DNA of 58,188 nt from Roseomonas sp. GC11 (GTDB lineage: Bacteria > Pseudomonadota > Alphaproteobacteria > Acetobacterales > Acetobacteraceae): assembly GCF_024437745.1 (NCBI RefSeq), contig NZ_JANFNY010000031.1, positions 1-58,188 on the forward strand, in the 5' to 3' direction. Shown in pieces: positions 33,143 through 40,929 of this stretch. A program made the translations under genes and the position numbers. The notes under the pieces are model-generated. The model saw only the letters and a program-made list of their open reading frames with translations, was not told the origin of the DNA and made no database searches. Each line of letters starts with the position of its first letter. The first letter of the stretch is position 1.

Positions 33143-34204
33143 TCAGTTCCCGGCGACCGCGCGCAGGCGCGGCGACTTGCTCTGCTCGATGAGGTCCTCA
33201 TAGAGGGCCACATAGTCTTCCGCCATGCGGCGGGAGGTGAAGCGCTGCTCGAAGCGGGCGCGGACCTTGGCGCGGTCGAGCTGCGGCAGGCGGGCGATGG
33301 CGGAGACGAATTCGTCCTCGTTCTCGACGATGAAGCCGGTGAGGCCGTCTTCCATCACTTCCGGCACCGAGCCGCGGCGCATGGCGATGACGGGGGTGCC
33401 GCAGGCCATGGCTTCGATCATCACCAGGCCGAAGGGCTCCGGCCAGTCGATCGGGAAGAGCAGGGCATGGGCGCCGGAGAGGAATTCCGGCTTCTGGTCG
33501 TCATTGATCTCGCCGATGTATTCGACGTGGTCCTGCTTCATCAGCGGGGCGATCTCGCGCTCGTAATAGGCGCGGTCGGCATCGTCGATCTTGGCGGCGA
33601 CCTTCAGCTTGACGCCGGCGCGGCCGGCGATGCGGATGGCGCGGTCCAGCCCCTTCTCCGGCGAGACGCGGCCGAGGAAGGCGAAGTACTTCTGCTCCAC
33701 CGGCTGCGGCGTCAGCCGGTTCTCCGGCATGCCGTGCAGGATGGTGCGGGCCCAGTTCAGCTTCGGGATCGGCAGGCGCTGATGGTCCGAGATCGAGACG
33801 AAGGGCGTATGCCCATAGGTCTCGTAGATCATCTTGAACTCGGGCAGGTCGAGGCGGCCATGCAGCGTGGTGACGAAGGGCACGCGCTGGCGGTCGAGCA
33901 GGCCGAGGGGGAAGTAGTCGATGTGGGAGTGGATCACATCGAACTCATGCGCGCGCTGGGCGATGATCTCGACCATGCGCATGTAGTGGGCGACCCAGTC
34001 GCGCACGGTGGGGTCGAGGCGCAGCGCCTCGGGGCGCATCGCGGCCAGCTTCGCGGCGGTCACCGAGTCACCGCTGGCGAACAGCGTGACCTCGTGGCCC
34101 ATCGCCACCAGTTCCTCAGTCAGCGAGGAAACGACCCGCTCGGTGCCGCCATAGAGCTTGGGCGGAACAGCCTCGAACAGCGGCGAGATTTGCGCGATAC
34201 GCAT
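33143..34204 (-). CDS. GT4-family glycosyltransferase
   Basis: A 353-aa GT-B enzyme. The N-terminal acceptor domain has MRIAQISPLFEAVPPKLYGGTERVVSSL and DVIHSHIDY. The donor domain has FLGRVSPEKGLDRAIRIA and the E-x7-E motif in EPFGLVMIEAMACGTPVIA. It is retaining and uses a nucleotide sugar. The acceptor is unknown; it could be a glucan, a lipid or an exopolysaccharide. It is divergent from the ABC exporter-otsA pair. ATG 34204 is preferred over a start 10 codons upstream because it begins the fold directly. Confidence 0.92.
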   Translation of the reverse strand: MRIAQISPLFEAVPPKLYGGTERVVSSLTEELVAMGHEVTLFASGDSVTAAKLAAMRPEALRLDPTVRDWVAHYMRMVEIIAQRAHEFDVIHSHIDYFPLGLLDRQRVPFVTTLHGRLDLPEFKMIYETYGHTPFVSISDHQRLPIPKLNWARTILHGMPENRLTPQPVEQKYFAFLGRVSPEKGLDRAIRIAGRAGVKLKVAAKIDDADRAYYEREIAPLMKQDHVEYIGEINDDQKPEFLSGAHALLFPIDWPEPFGLVMIEAMACGTPVIAMRRGSVPEVMEDGLTGFIVENEDEFVSAIARLPQLDRAKVRARFEQRFTSRRMAEDYVALYEDLIEQSKSPRLRAVAGN

Positions 34205-34371
34205 GAACGCGATCCCTTTTCTCAGGCAGATCACAGTTTCTAGTTAAAACAGGCCGTTTGCGACTTGAACGCTTCCGCTCACGCCCATATTTCATCGTGA
34301 ACCTACAAATCCATTATGGCGAAAAGTAGGCTTCCTTGCCCGATCTTCCCCCTGCTCCGCCGGTCCCTGCC

Positions 34372-36150
34372 ATGCATTTCCTGGCGCGCCACGCGGCCCG
34401 GCACGCGGGCGGGCATGCCCTGGCCTTCGGCGCCGTGCTGGCCGCCATGCTGTGCGGCGTGCTGACGCAATACGGGCTGAAGCATCTGGTGGACCTGCTG
34501 GCCCAGGGAGCGGGAGGCCAGGGAACCGGCCAGGGGGGCGCAGACCCGGGCGCTGCCGCCGCGGCCTGGCGCGGCCTGGGCTGGCTCTGCGCCCTGATCG
34601 CGGCGGACAACCTGCTCTGGCGCCTGGGCGGCTGGGCGGCGACGCGCAGCTTCACCGCCGTGGCGGGGGAGATCCGCCTCGGCCTCTTCGCCCATCTGGC
34701 CGGGCATGGCCCCGCCTTCTTCGCCGACCGCCTGCCGGGCGCCCTGGCGGCGCGGCTTTCCGCCACCGCCCAGGCCGCCTTCACGGTGGAGAACACCCTG
34801 GCCTGGAACCTGCTGCCCCCCGCCACGGCGGTGCTGGCGGCGGTGGCGCTGGCGGCCAGTGTCTCCCCCGCCCTGGCCGGCGGGCTGGCGCTGGCGGGGC
34901 TGCTGATCGGGCTGCTGATGCACCGGCTGGCGCGGCGCGGCGTGGCGCTGCACCGCGCCCATGCCGCCCGCGCCGCCGCCGTCGATGGCGAGGTGGTGGA
35001 TATCCTGGGCAATATCGGCGTGGTGCGCGCCTTTGGCGCCACGCTGCGCGAGCGCGGCCGGGTGGCCGGGGTGGTGGCGGCGGAAGTGGCCAGCCACCGC
35101 GCCAGCCTCTGGCACATGGAGAAGCTGCGCAGCCTGCACGCGCTGCTGACGATTTTCCTCAGTGCCGGCGTGCTGGCCGCCGGCCTCGCCCTCTGGCAGC
35201 GCGGCGCGGCGACGGTGGGGGATGTCACGCTGCTGGCCACCCTCTCCCTCACCATCCTGCACGGCACGCGGGATATCGCCGTGGCGCTGGTGGAGTTCAC
35301 CCAGCAGATGGCGCGGCTGGAGGAAGCCCTCGCCGCCCTGCTGCCGCCGCATGCCCTGGCCGATGCGCCGGGCGCCGTGGCGCTGCGCCCCGGCGCCGGC
35401 GAACTCCGCCTCGAAGGTCTTTTCTTCAGTTATCCCGGGCGGGGGGCGGTGCTGGAGGGGGTGGACCTCGTGGTGCCGCCCGGCCAGAAGCTCGGGGTGG
35501 TGGGGGCCTCGGGGGCCGGGAAATCCACCCTGATGGCGCTGCTGCAGCGCGGCTTCGACCCCGATTCGGGCCGCATCCTGGTCGATGGCCAGGATCTGCG
35601 CGCGGTGACGCAGGCGAGCCTCTGCGCCGCCTTCGCCGTGGTGCCGCAGGATGTGGCGCTGTTCCACCGCAGCATCCTCGAGAATCTCCGCTACGCCCGC
35701 CCCGAGGCCAGCGAATCGGAGGTGCAGGCCGCCGCCGCCGCCGCGCAGTGCCGTGACTTCATCGAGGCCCTGCCGGAGGGCTTCGCCACCGTGGTGGGCA
35801 ACCGGGGGGTCAAGCTCTCCGGCGGGCAGCGGCAGCGGCTCGCCATCGCCCGCGCCCTGCTCAGCCGCGCGCCGATTCTCCTGCTGGACGAGGCCACCAG
35901 CGCCCTCGACAGCGAGAGCGAGGCCGCCCTGCGCCGCGCGCTGGGCGAGGCGATGCGCGGGCGCACCGTCATCGCCATCGCGCACCGCCTCGCGAGCCTC
36001 CAAAATTTCGACAGAATCATCGTCCTGAATCGGGGTCGGATCGTGGAGGACGGCCCTCCGTCGGAGTTGGCCCGCCGCCCCGGTCCGTATCGGGATTTGC
36101 TGCTGCAGCAGCAGGCCGGCGCCGGGCCGGACCTGCCGGAGGCAGCCTGA
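34372..36150 (+). CDS. Type I ABC exporter (fused permease and ATPase)
   Basis: About 592 aa, starting at ATG 34372 (a TTG at 34336 with AGTAGG upstream is the alternative). A six-helix transmembrane domain occupies about 1-320. The ATPase domain has Walker A in VVGASGAGKSTLM, Q-loop VVPQDVALF, signature LSGGQRQRLAIARALL, Walker B ILLLDEAT and switch His in IAIAHRLAS. All ATPase residues are present, so a homodimer could be active. The substrate could be a lipid, peptide or drug. otsA begins 12 bp after its stop, so the two form an operon. Confidence 0.92.
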   Translation: MHFLARHAARHAGGHALAFGAVLAAMLCGVLTQYGLKHLVDLLAQGAGGQGTGQGGADPGAAAAAWRGLGWLCALIAADNLLWRLGGWAATRSFTAVAGEIRLGLFAHLAGHGPAFFADRLPGALAARLSATAQAAFTVENTLAWNLLPPATAVLAAVALAASVSPALAGGLALAGLLIGLLMHRLARRGVALHRAHAARAAAVDGEVVDILGNIGVVRAFGATLRERGRVAGVVAAEVASHRASLWHMEKLRSLHALLTIFLSAGVLAAGLALWQRGAATVGDVTLLATLSLTILHGTRDIAVALVEFTQQMARLEEALAALLPPHALADAPGAVALRPGAGELRLEGLFFSYPGRGAVLEGVDLVVPPGQKLGVVGASGAGKSTLMALLQRGFDPDSGRILVDGQDLRAVTQASLCAAFAVVPQDVALFHRSILENLRYARPEASESEVQAAAAAAQCRDFIEALPEGFATVVGNRGVKLSGGQRQRLAIARALLSRAPILLLDEATSALDSESEAALRRALGEAMRGRTVIAIAHRLASLQNFDRIIVLNRGRIVEDGPPSELARRPGPYRDLLLQQQAGAGPDLPEAA

Positions 36151-36162
36151 AAGGGCCGCGCG

Positions 36163-37599
36163 ATGTCGCGTCTTGTCGTGGTTTCGAACCGTGTCGCCCC
36201 GATCACCGAGGGCGAGCCCACCGCCGGCGGCCTCGCGGCGGGCGTCATGGACGCGCTCCGCCACACGGGCGGGCTGTGGTTCGGCTGGTCCGGCCAGACG
36301 GTGCCGGATGTGGTGCCGCCCGACAGCCTGCCCCCCGGCATCCCCCCCGCCGTGGCGCGCAGCGGGCCGGTGACGCTCTACACCACCGACCTGACGCAGC
36401 GGGACTACAACGAATATTACCGCGGCTTCGCCAATGGCACGCTGTGGCCGGTGCTGCACGACCAGACGGCGCTGGCGCGCTTCGACTGGGGCGAGTTCGC
36501 CGGCTACCGCCGCGTCAACACGCATTTCGCCCGCCACCTGGCCGAGCTGGTCGGGCCGGAGGATGTGATCTGGGCGCATGACTACCACCTGCTGGGCCTC
36601 GCCGAGGCGCTGCGCGGGCTGGGCGTGCGCAACCGCATCGGCCTCTTCCTGCACACGCCCTGGCCCTCCCCCTCCGTGCTGATGACGGTGCCGGCCCATG
36701 CCGAGCTGGTGCGCGCCATGGCGCATTACGACCTGATCGGCTTCCAGACGGAGGGCTACCGCCTCGCCTTCGCCGACTATGTCCGGCGCGAGCTGGGCGG
36801 CGAGGAATTCGCGGGCGGGCTGCTGCTGGTGCATGGCCGGCTGGTGCGCACGGCGGTCTACCCGATCGGCGTGCATGTGGACGCGCTGCGCGCCGAGGCC
36901 GTGGCCGGTGCCGGCCACCCGCAGATGGACGCGCTGCGCGCCGCCCTCGGCACGCGCGAGCTGATCATGAGCGTGGAGCGGCTGGACTATTCCAAGGGCC
37001 TGCGCCAGCGCTTCGCCGCCTATGAGCGCTTCCTGGCCTCGCACCCCGCCTGGCACCGCCGGGTGGAGTATCTCCAGATCGCGCCGCCCTCGCGCAGCGA
37101 TGTCGAGGCCTACCAGGCCATCCGCCGCGAGCTGGAGGGGGAGGCCGGGCGCATCAATGGCCGTTTCGCCGAGCTGGACTGGACGCCGCTGCGCTACCTC
37201 AACCGCAGCTTCCCCCGCGCCGCGCTGATGCCGCTCTATGCCGCGGCGAAGGTCGGGCTGGTGACGCCGCTGCGCGATGGCATGAACCTCGTCGCCAAGG
37301 AATATGTGGCGGCGCAGGACCCGCGCGACCCTGGCATCCTGGTGCTGTCGCAATTCGCCGGCGCGGCGCGGGAGCTGGAGGCCGCGCTGCTGGTCAACCC
37401 GCATGACGAGGCGGGCGTGGCCGCCGCGCTGGACCGGGCGCTGGCCATGTCGCGCGAGGAACGCCAGGAGCGGCACGCGGCGATGATGGCGGTGATGCGC
37501 CGCAACAGCCTGGAACGCTGGCGCGACCGCTTCGAGGCTGACCTGCGCGCCCTGCCGGCCACTGGCAGCCGCGAACTGGTGGCGCACGACGCGGCATAA
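36163..37599 (+). CDS. otsA: Alpha,alpha-trehalose-6-phosphate synthase
   Basis: A 478-aa GT20 enzyme. It begins RLVVVSNRVAPITEGEPTAGGLAAGV. Characteristic blocks are WAHDYHLLGLAEALR, FLHTPWPS, DLIGFQTEGY, YPIGV, SVERLDYSKGL and LRDGMNLVAKEYVA. It makes trehalose-6-phosphate from UDP-glucose and glucose-6-phosphate, a protectant against osmotic and desiccation stress. No otsB phosphatase gene is in the window, so that step is encoded elsewhere. It overlaps no gene but is only 12 bp after the ABC exporter. Confidence 0.96.
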   Translation: MSRLVVVSNRVAPITEGEPTAGGLAAGVMDALRHTGGLWFGWSGQTVPDVVPPDSLPPGIPPAVARSGPVTLYTTDLTQRDYNEYYRGFANGTLWPVLHDQTALARFDWGEFAGYRRVNTHFARHLAELVGPEDVIWAHDYHLLGLAEALRGLGVRNRIGLFLHTPWPSPSVLMTVPAHAELVRAMAHYDLIGFQTEGYRLAFADYVRRELGGEEFAGGLLLVHGRLVRTAVYPIGVHVDALRAEAVAGAGHPQMDALRAALGTRELIMSVERLDYSKGLRQRFAAYERFLASHPAWHRRVEYLQIAPPSRSDVEAYQAIRRELEGEAGRINGRFAELDWTPLRYLNRSFPRAALMPLYAAAKVGLVTPLRDGMNLVAKEYVAAQDPRDPGILVLSQFAGAARELEAALLVNPHDEAGVAAALDRALAMSREERQERHAAMMAVMRRNSLERWRDRFEADLRALPATGSRELVAHDAA

Positions 37600-37607
37600 A
37601 TTTTGAT

Positions 37608-37707
37608 CTTTCTTTCCATTTGACTTTCCATTTGGCGTCCCGCCCTGGGCCATGGGCGGGCCGCCATCTGGAAAAAGTTTTTTGGTTCTTTTTTACCAAA
37701 AAAGAAC
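37608..37707 (+). repeat. Dispersed bidirectional hairpin element, copy G
   Basis: No hairpin 1. The outer stem is TTTCCAT...ATCTGGAAA instead of TTTCAG/CTGAAA, so both sides changed together. The core is GGCGTCCCGCC/GGCGGGCCGCC, followed by hairpin 3 (GTTCTTTTTT ACC AAAAAAGAAC, 37685-37707). It lies after otsA and before a codirectional gene. Confidence 0.78.
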
Positions 37708-37725
37708 ATTTTTTAAGCAAATTGA

Positions 37726-37758
37726 CTGCTTTGTCCCGCTCCATCCGGAACAAAGCAG
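37726..37758. promoter_or_regulatory. Inverted repeat upstream of the deoxyribosyltransferase gene
   Basis: Perfect 9-bp arms CTGCTTTGT and ACAAAGCAG separated by 15 nt, directly beside a TTGACT that could serve as a -35 box (37723-37728). It lies 68 bp before ATG 37826. It may be an operator or a remnant of another hairpin element. Confidence 0.35.
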
Positions 37759-37825
37759 GACGAAACAGGGCACAGAGGCGCAGCAGCCGCTGGCGGTTGG
37801 CCCCACGCCACGCCATAATCCGTGC

Positions 37826-38398
37826 ATGCGCATCTATCTTGCCGGACCTGACGTCTTTCTCCCCGACGCCGCCGCCATGGCCGTGGCGAAGAAGTCCATC
37901 TGCGCCCGCCACGGCGCCATCGGCATCTTCCCGACCGACCCGATCAGCGATACGGCCGCCGACCAGGCCGGGGACCGCTGGTTCGAAATCTATCTGCGCA
38001 ACGAGGCGCATATCCGCGCCTGCGATGCGATGATCGCCAACCTCACCCCCTTCCGTGGCCCCTCGGCCGATGCCGGCACGGTCTATGAGGTGGGGTTCAT
38101 GCGCGCCCTCGGCCGCCCGGTGCTGGGCTACACCAACAGCGTGGTGGATTTCAGCCACCGCACCCGCGCCTTCCTCGGCGCCGCCGCCCGCCCCCTGCCG
38201 GAAGGCGGCTGGGCCGATGGCGAGGGGCTGCACCTCGAAAGCTTCGGCTGCCACGACAACCTGATGATCGATGGCGGCATCCGCGCCGCCGGCGGCCTGC
38301 TCGTGGCACGCGATGTGCCGGAGGAACGCCGCTGGCATGACCTCGACGGTTTCGAGGCCTGCGTCCAGGCGCTGATGCGCGGGCGCATGGCGGCCTGA
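37826..38398 (+). CDS. Nucleoside 2-deoxyribosyltransferase
   Basis: A 190-aa protein from ATG 37826. It opens MRIYLAGPDVFLPDA, the nucleoside deoxyribosyltransferase start. FEIYLRNEAHIRACDAMIANLTPFRGPSADAGTVYEVGFMRALGRPVLGY follows, and holds the catalytic-type Asp/Glu and the GT.YE.G motif. These enzymes transfer or hydrolyse the deoxyribose of nucleosides in salvage or nucleotide-pool cleaning. Single gene with an inverted repeat upstream. Confidence 0.9.
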   Translation: MRIYLAGPDVFLPDAAAMAVAKKSICARHGAIGIFPTDPISDTAADQAGDRWFEIYLRNEAHIRACDAMIANLTPFRGPSADAGTVYEVGFMRALGRPVLGYTNSVVDFSHRTRAFLGAAARPLPEGGWADGEGLHLESFGCHDNLMIDGGIRAAGGLLVARDVPEERRWHDLDGFEACVQALMRGRMAA

Positions 38399-38420
38399 CA
38401 GAAGGCTGGCGGAAGAAAGC

Positions 38421-38477
38421 GGTTCTTTTTTGTAAAAAAGAACCAAAAAACTTTTGTCTGTCAGGGGCTCGGACAGG
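38421..38477 (-). repeat. Dispersed bidirectional hairpin element, copy H (reverse, truncated)
   Basis: Hairpin 3 in reverse orientation (GTTCTTTTTT GT AAAAAAGAAC, 38422-38443), followed by CAAAAAACTTTTGTCTGTC and a short stem CTGTC/GGACAG with a much reduced core. It lies between codirectional genes, 23 bp after the deoxyribosyltransferase stop. Confidence 0.65.
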
Positions 38478-38537
38478 GTGGCAGGGGCTGTGGGATCACG
38501 GCAGGCTGGCCGGGATTTGCCCCTGCCAAGGCTTCCC

Positions 38538-40151
38538 ATGTCCCAGACCACCGCGCCGCCCTCCGCCTTCGCGCCGCTGCGCCACCCCGCCTTCCGCCTG
38601 CTCTGGCTGGCCAACCTCGCCAGCAACACCGGCATGTGGGTGCAGAACACCGGCGCGGGCTGGCTGATGACCAGCCTCGCCCCCTCCCCCATCATGGTCA
38701 GCCTGGTGCAGGCGGCCTCCATGCTGCCGGTCTTCCTGCTCGCCCTGCCGGCGGGCGCCATGGCCGATATCGTGGACCGCCGCCGCTACCTGATCTTCGC
38801 CCAGGCCTGGATGTGCGCCATGGGGCTGGGGCTCTGCCTCGTCACCGCCACGGGGGCGATCGGGCCCTGGGGGCTGCTGGCCTTCACCTTCGCCATCGGT
38901 GCCGGCAGCGCCATGAACTTCCCCGCCTGGGCCGCCACCACGCCCGAGCTGGTGCCGCGCACCGACCTCACCCAGGCCATCGTGCTGAACGGCATCGGCT
39001 TCAACCTCTCCCGCGCCGTGGGCCCGGCGCTGGGCGGCTTCATCATCGGGCTGGCGGGGACGGAGGCGGCCTTCGCCTTCAACGCCCTGTGCTTCGTCAT
39101 CCTCATCGTGGCGCTGGTGCTCTGGCGGCGGGAGGCGCCGCGCAACGCCCTGCCGAAGGAACATTTCCTCTCCGCCATGCGGGCGGGGCTGCGCTTCGTC
39201 ACGGCCTCCCCGGCGCTGCGCGTCATCATCCTGCGGGCGGTGGTGTTCTTCTTCTTCGGCGCGGCCATGTGGGGGCTGCTGCCGCTGGTGGTGCGGGGGC
39301 GGCTCGGCCTCGGGCCGGAGGCTTTCGGGCTGATGCTGGCGGCCATGGGCGTCGGCGCCGTGGGCGGCGGGCTGCTGCTGCCGCGCGCCCGCGCCCGTTT
39401 CAGCCGCAGCGACCTCATCGCCGGCGCCTCGCTCAGCGCCGCCGCCGCGCTGCTGCTGCTCGGCCTCGCCACGCACTGGTTCCTGGCGGGCATCGGCATG
39501 CTGTTCTACGGCGCCGCCTGGATCGGCGCCGCCTCCACCCTCCAGGCGGCGGCGCAGATGGCTTCCCCCGCCTGGGTGCGGGCGCGGGCCATCGGCATCT
39601 ACCAGCTTTCCTTCTTCGGCGCGCTCGCCTTCGGCTCCGCCCTGGCGGGCTGGGCGGGGGATGCGGTGGGGGTGCAGCCGGCGCTGCTCGCCTTCGGCGC
39701 CGCCGGGGCGGTGGGGGGGCTGGTGATGCGCCGCTGGTCGCTCGACCCGCGCCCGGCGGCGGAGGCGGCCTCCTCCCTCCTGCCGCAGCCGGAGGCGCCG
39801 GCGGCGGAACTCGCCGGGCTGCTCGCCCAGGGCCGCGGGCGGGTGCTGGAGATGGTGCGCTACCGCATCGCCCCCGCCGACCGCGAGGCCTTCCTGGCCG
39901 CCATGGCGGAGTTGCGGCAGGTGCGGCTGCGCAGCGGCGCCCTCTCCTGGCGGCTCTATGAGGATGTCGCCCATCCCGAGATGTGGGCCGAGTTCTGGGC
40001 CATGGAAAACTGGACCGACCATCTGCGCGAATTGCAGCGCCTGGAGCCGGCCGACCGCGCCGCCATCGCCCGCGCCGCCGCGCTGCACCGGAGCGCGACG
40101 GGGGGCGAAACCGGGCCGGAGGCCACACGCTTCATCAGCCATGCGCCCTGA
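38538..40151 (+). CDS. MFS exporter, MFS_3 / EntS-like, with C-terminal ABM-like domain
   Basis: A 537-aa transporter. About 12 hydrophobic segments cover residues 15-415; the intracellular loop 2-3 motif reads GAMADIVDRRRYL. A soluble tail (about 450-530; EMVRYRIAPADREAFLAAMAELRQVRLRSGALSWRLYEDV) resembles an antibiotic-biosynthesis monooxygenase fold, as in other MFS_3 members. The family exports siderophores, drugs or other small molecules; this substrate is not known. The ATG at 38538 starts a compact N-terminus. It is upstream of dps but separated from it by 81 bp. Confidence 0.9.
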   Translation: MSQTTAPPSAFAPLRHPAFRLLWLANLASNTGMWVQNTGAGWLMTSLAPSPIMVSLVQAASMLPVFLLALPAGAMADIVDRRRYLIFAQAWMCAMGLGLCLVTATGAIGPWGLLAFTFAIGAGSAMNFPAWAATTPELVPRTDLTQAIVLNGIGFNLSRAVGPALGGFIIGLAGTEAAFAFNALCFVILIVALVLWRREAPRNALPKEHFLSAMRAGLRFVTASPALRVIILRAVVFFFFGAAMWGLLPLVVRGRLGLGPEAFGLMLAAMGVGAVGGGLLLPRARARFSRSDLIAGASLSAAAALLLLGLATHWFLAGIGMLFYGAAWIGAASTLQAAAQMASPAWVRARAIGIYQLSFFGALAFGSALAGWAGDAVGVQPALLAFGAAGAVGGLVMRRWSLDPRPAAEAASSLLPQPEAPAAELAGLLAQGRGRVLEMVRYRIAPADREAFLAAMAELRQVRLRSGALSWRLYEDVAHPEMWAEFWAMENWTDHLRELQRLEPADRAAIARAAALHRSATGGETGPEATRFISHAP

Positions 40152-40232
40152 GCGGCACGATCAGAAGATACAATTCCGCCGCGCAACCCCATCTTAGGCT
40201 CAGCGTTTGCCTTGCCAGACAGGAGGTATCCC

Positions 40233-40715
40233 ATGGCTCTCCGCGCCACGCGCAACGATCTCGGCGAGAATGCCAAGAAGGTCTCGGTCAGCGTCCTCAA
40301 CGCCACGCTGGCCGATACGATCGACCTGACCAACTGCGTCCGCATGGCCCACTGGACGCTGCGCGGCCCGAACTTCATCGGCCTGCACACCATGCTGGAA
40401 GGCTTCTACAACGAGCTTTTCGCCACCGCCGACGATGTGGCGGAGCGCCTGGTCCAGCTGGGCGGCACGCCGGATGGCACCAGCCAGATCGTCGCCGAGA
40501 AGTCCCGCCTGCCCGCCTATCCGCAGGCCACCACCGCCGCCCTCGCCCATGTGAAGGAACTGGCCGACCGCTTCGCCAGCCTCGCCAAATCGGTCCGCGA
40601 GGGGATCGACAGCACCGATGAGGCCGGGGATGCCGATACCGCCGACCTGTTGACCGGCCTCTCCCGCGATCTCGACAAGAAAGTGTGGATGCTGGAAGCC
40701 CATCTGGGAGATTAA
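40233..40715 (+). CDS. dps: Dps-family DNA-binding ferritin
   Basis: A 160-aa ferritin-like protein from ATG 40233, with a perfect AGGAGGT upstream. The ferroxidase signature of Dps is present as AHWTLRGPNFIGLHTMLEGFYNELFATADDVAERL (His, His, Asp/Glu). The lysine-rich N-terminus (RATRNDLGENAKK) could bind DNA. It oxidises and stores ferrous iron, consumes peroxide and protects DNA in stationary phase. It is followed by hairpin element copy I. An OxyR or Fur site was not identified. Confidence 0.93.
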   Translation: MALRATRNDLGENAKKVSVSVLNATLADTIDLTNCVRMAHWTLRGPNFIGLHTMLEGFYNELFATADDVAERLVQLGGTPDGTSQIVAEKSRLPAYPQATTAALAHVKELADRFASLAKSVREGIDSTDEAGDADTADLLTGLSRDLDKKVWMLEAHLGD

Positions 40716-40720
40716 GTCAT

Positions 40721-40837
40721 CTTCTTTTTCTAAAGAAAAAGAAGCAAAAAGACTTTTTCAGTTTGGCGACCCGCTTCAGGCCGGAAGCGGGTCGCTGTCT
40801 GAGGAAAGTTTTTTGGTTCTTTTTTCAAAAAAGAACG
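40721..40837 (+). repeat. Dispersed bidirectional hairpin element, copy I (compensatory change)
   Basis: Full-length copy: hairpin 1 at 40722-40745 (TAAA loop), GC-rich stem and hairpin 3 at 40817-40837. The core stem reads GGCGACCCGCTTC paired with GAAGCGGGTCGC. Compared with other copies, T became A on the left and A became T on the right, so pairing is kept. It lies between codirectional dps and parE. Confidence 0.85.
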
Positions 40838-40929
40838 CTTCTTTCTTCCCGCTTTCTGCCCCCTGCATCGCGGGCTTGCCTCAGACCCTTCGCCTTGGTT
40901 ACGGTGCCCGGCGAGGGTGTGAACAAGAC

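Noticed and set aside
34303-37653. A 1116-aa open frame on the minus strand opposite the ABC exporter and otsA
   Set aside because: Antisense shadow; the plus strand has complete Walker motifs and the OtsA signature.
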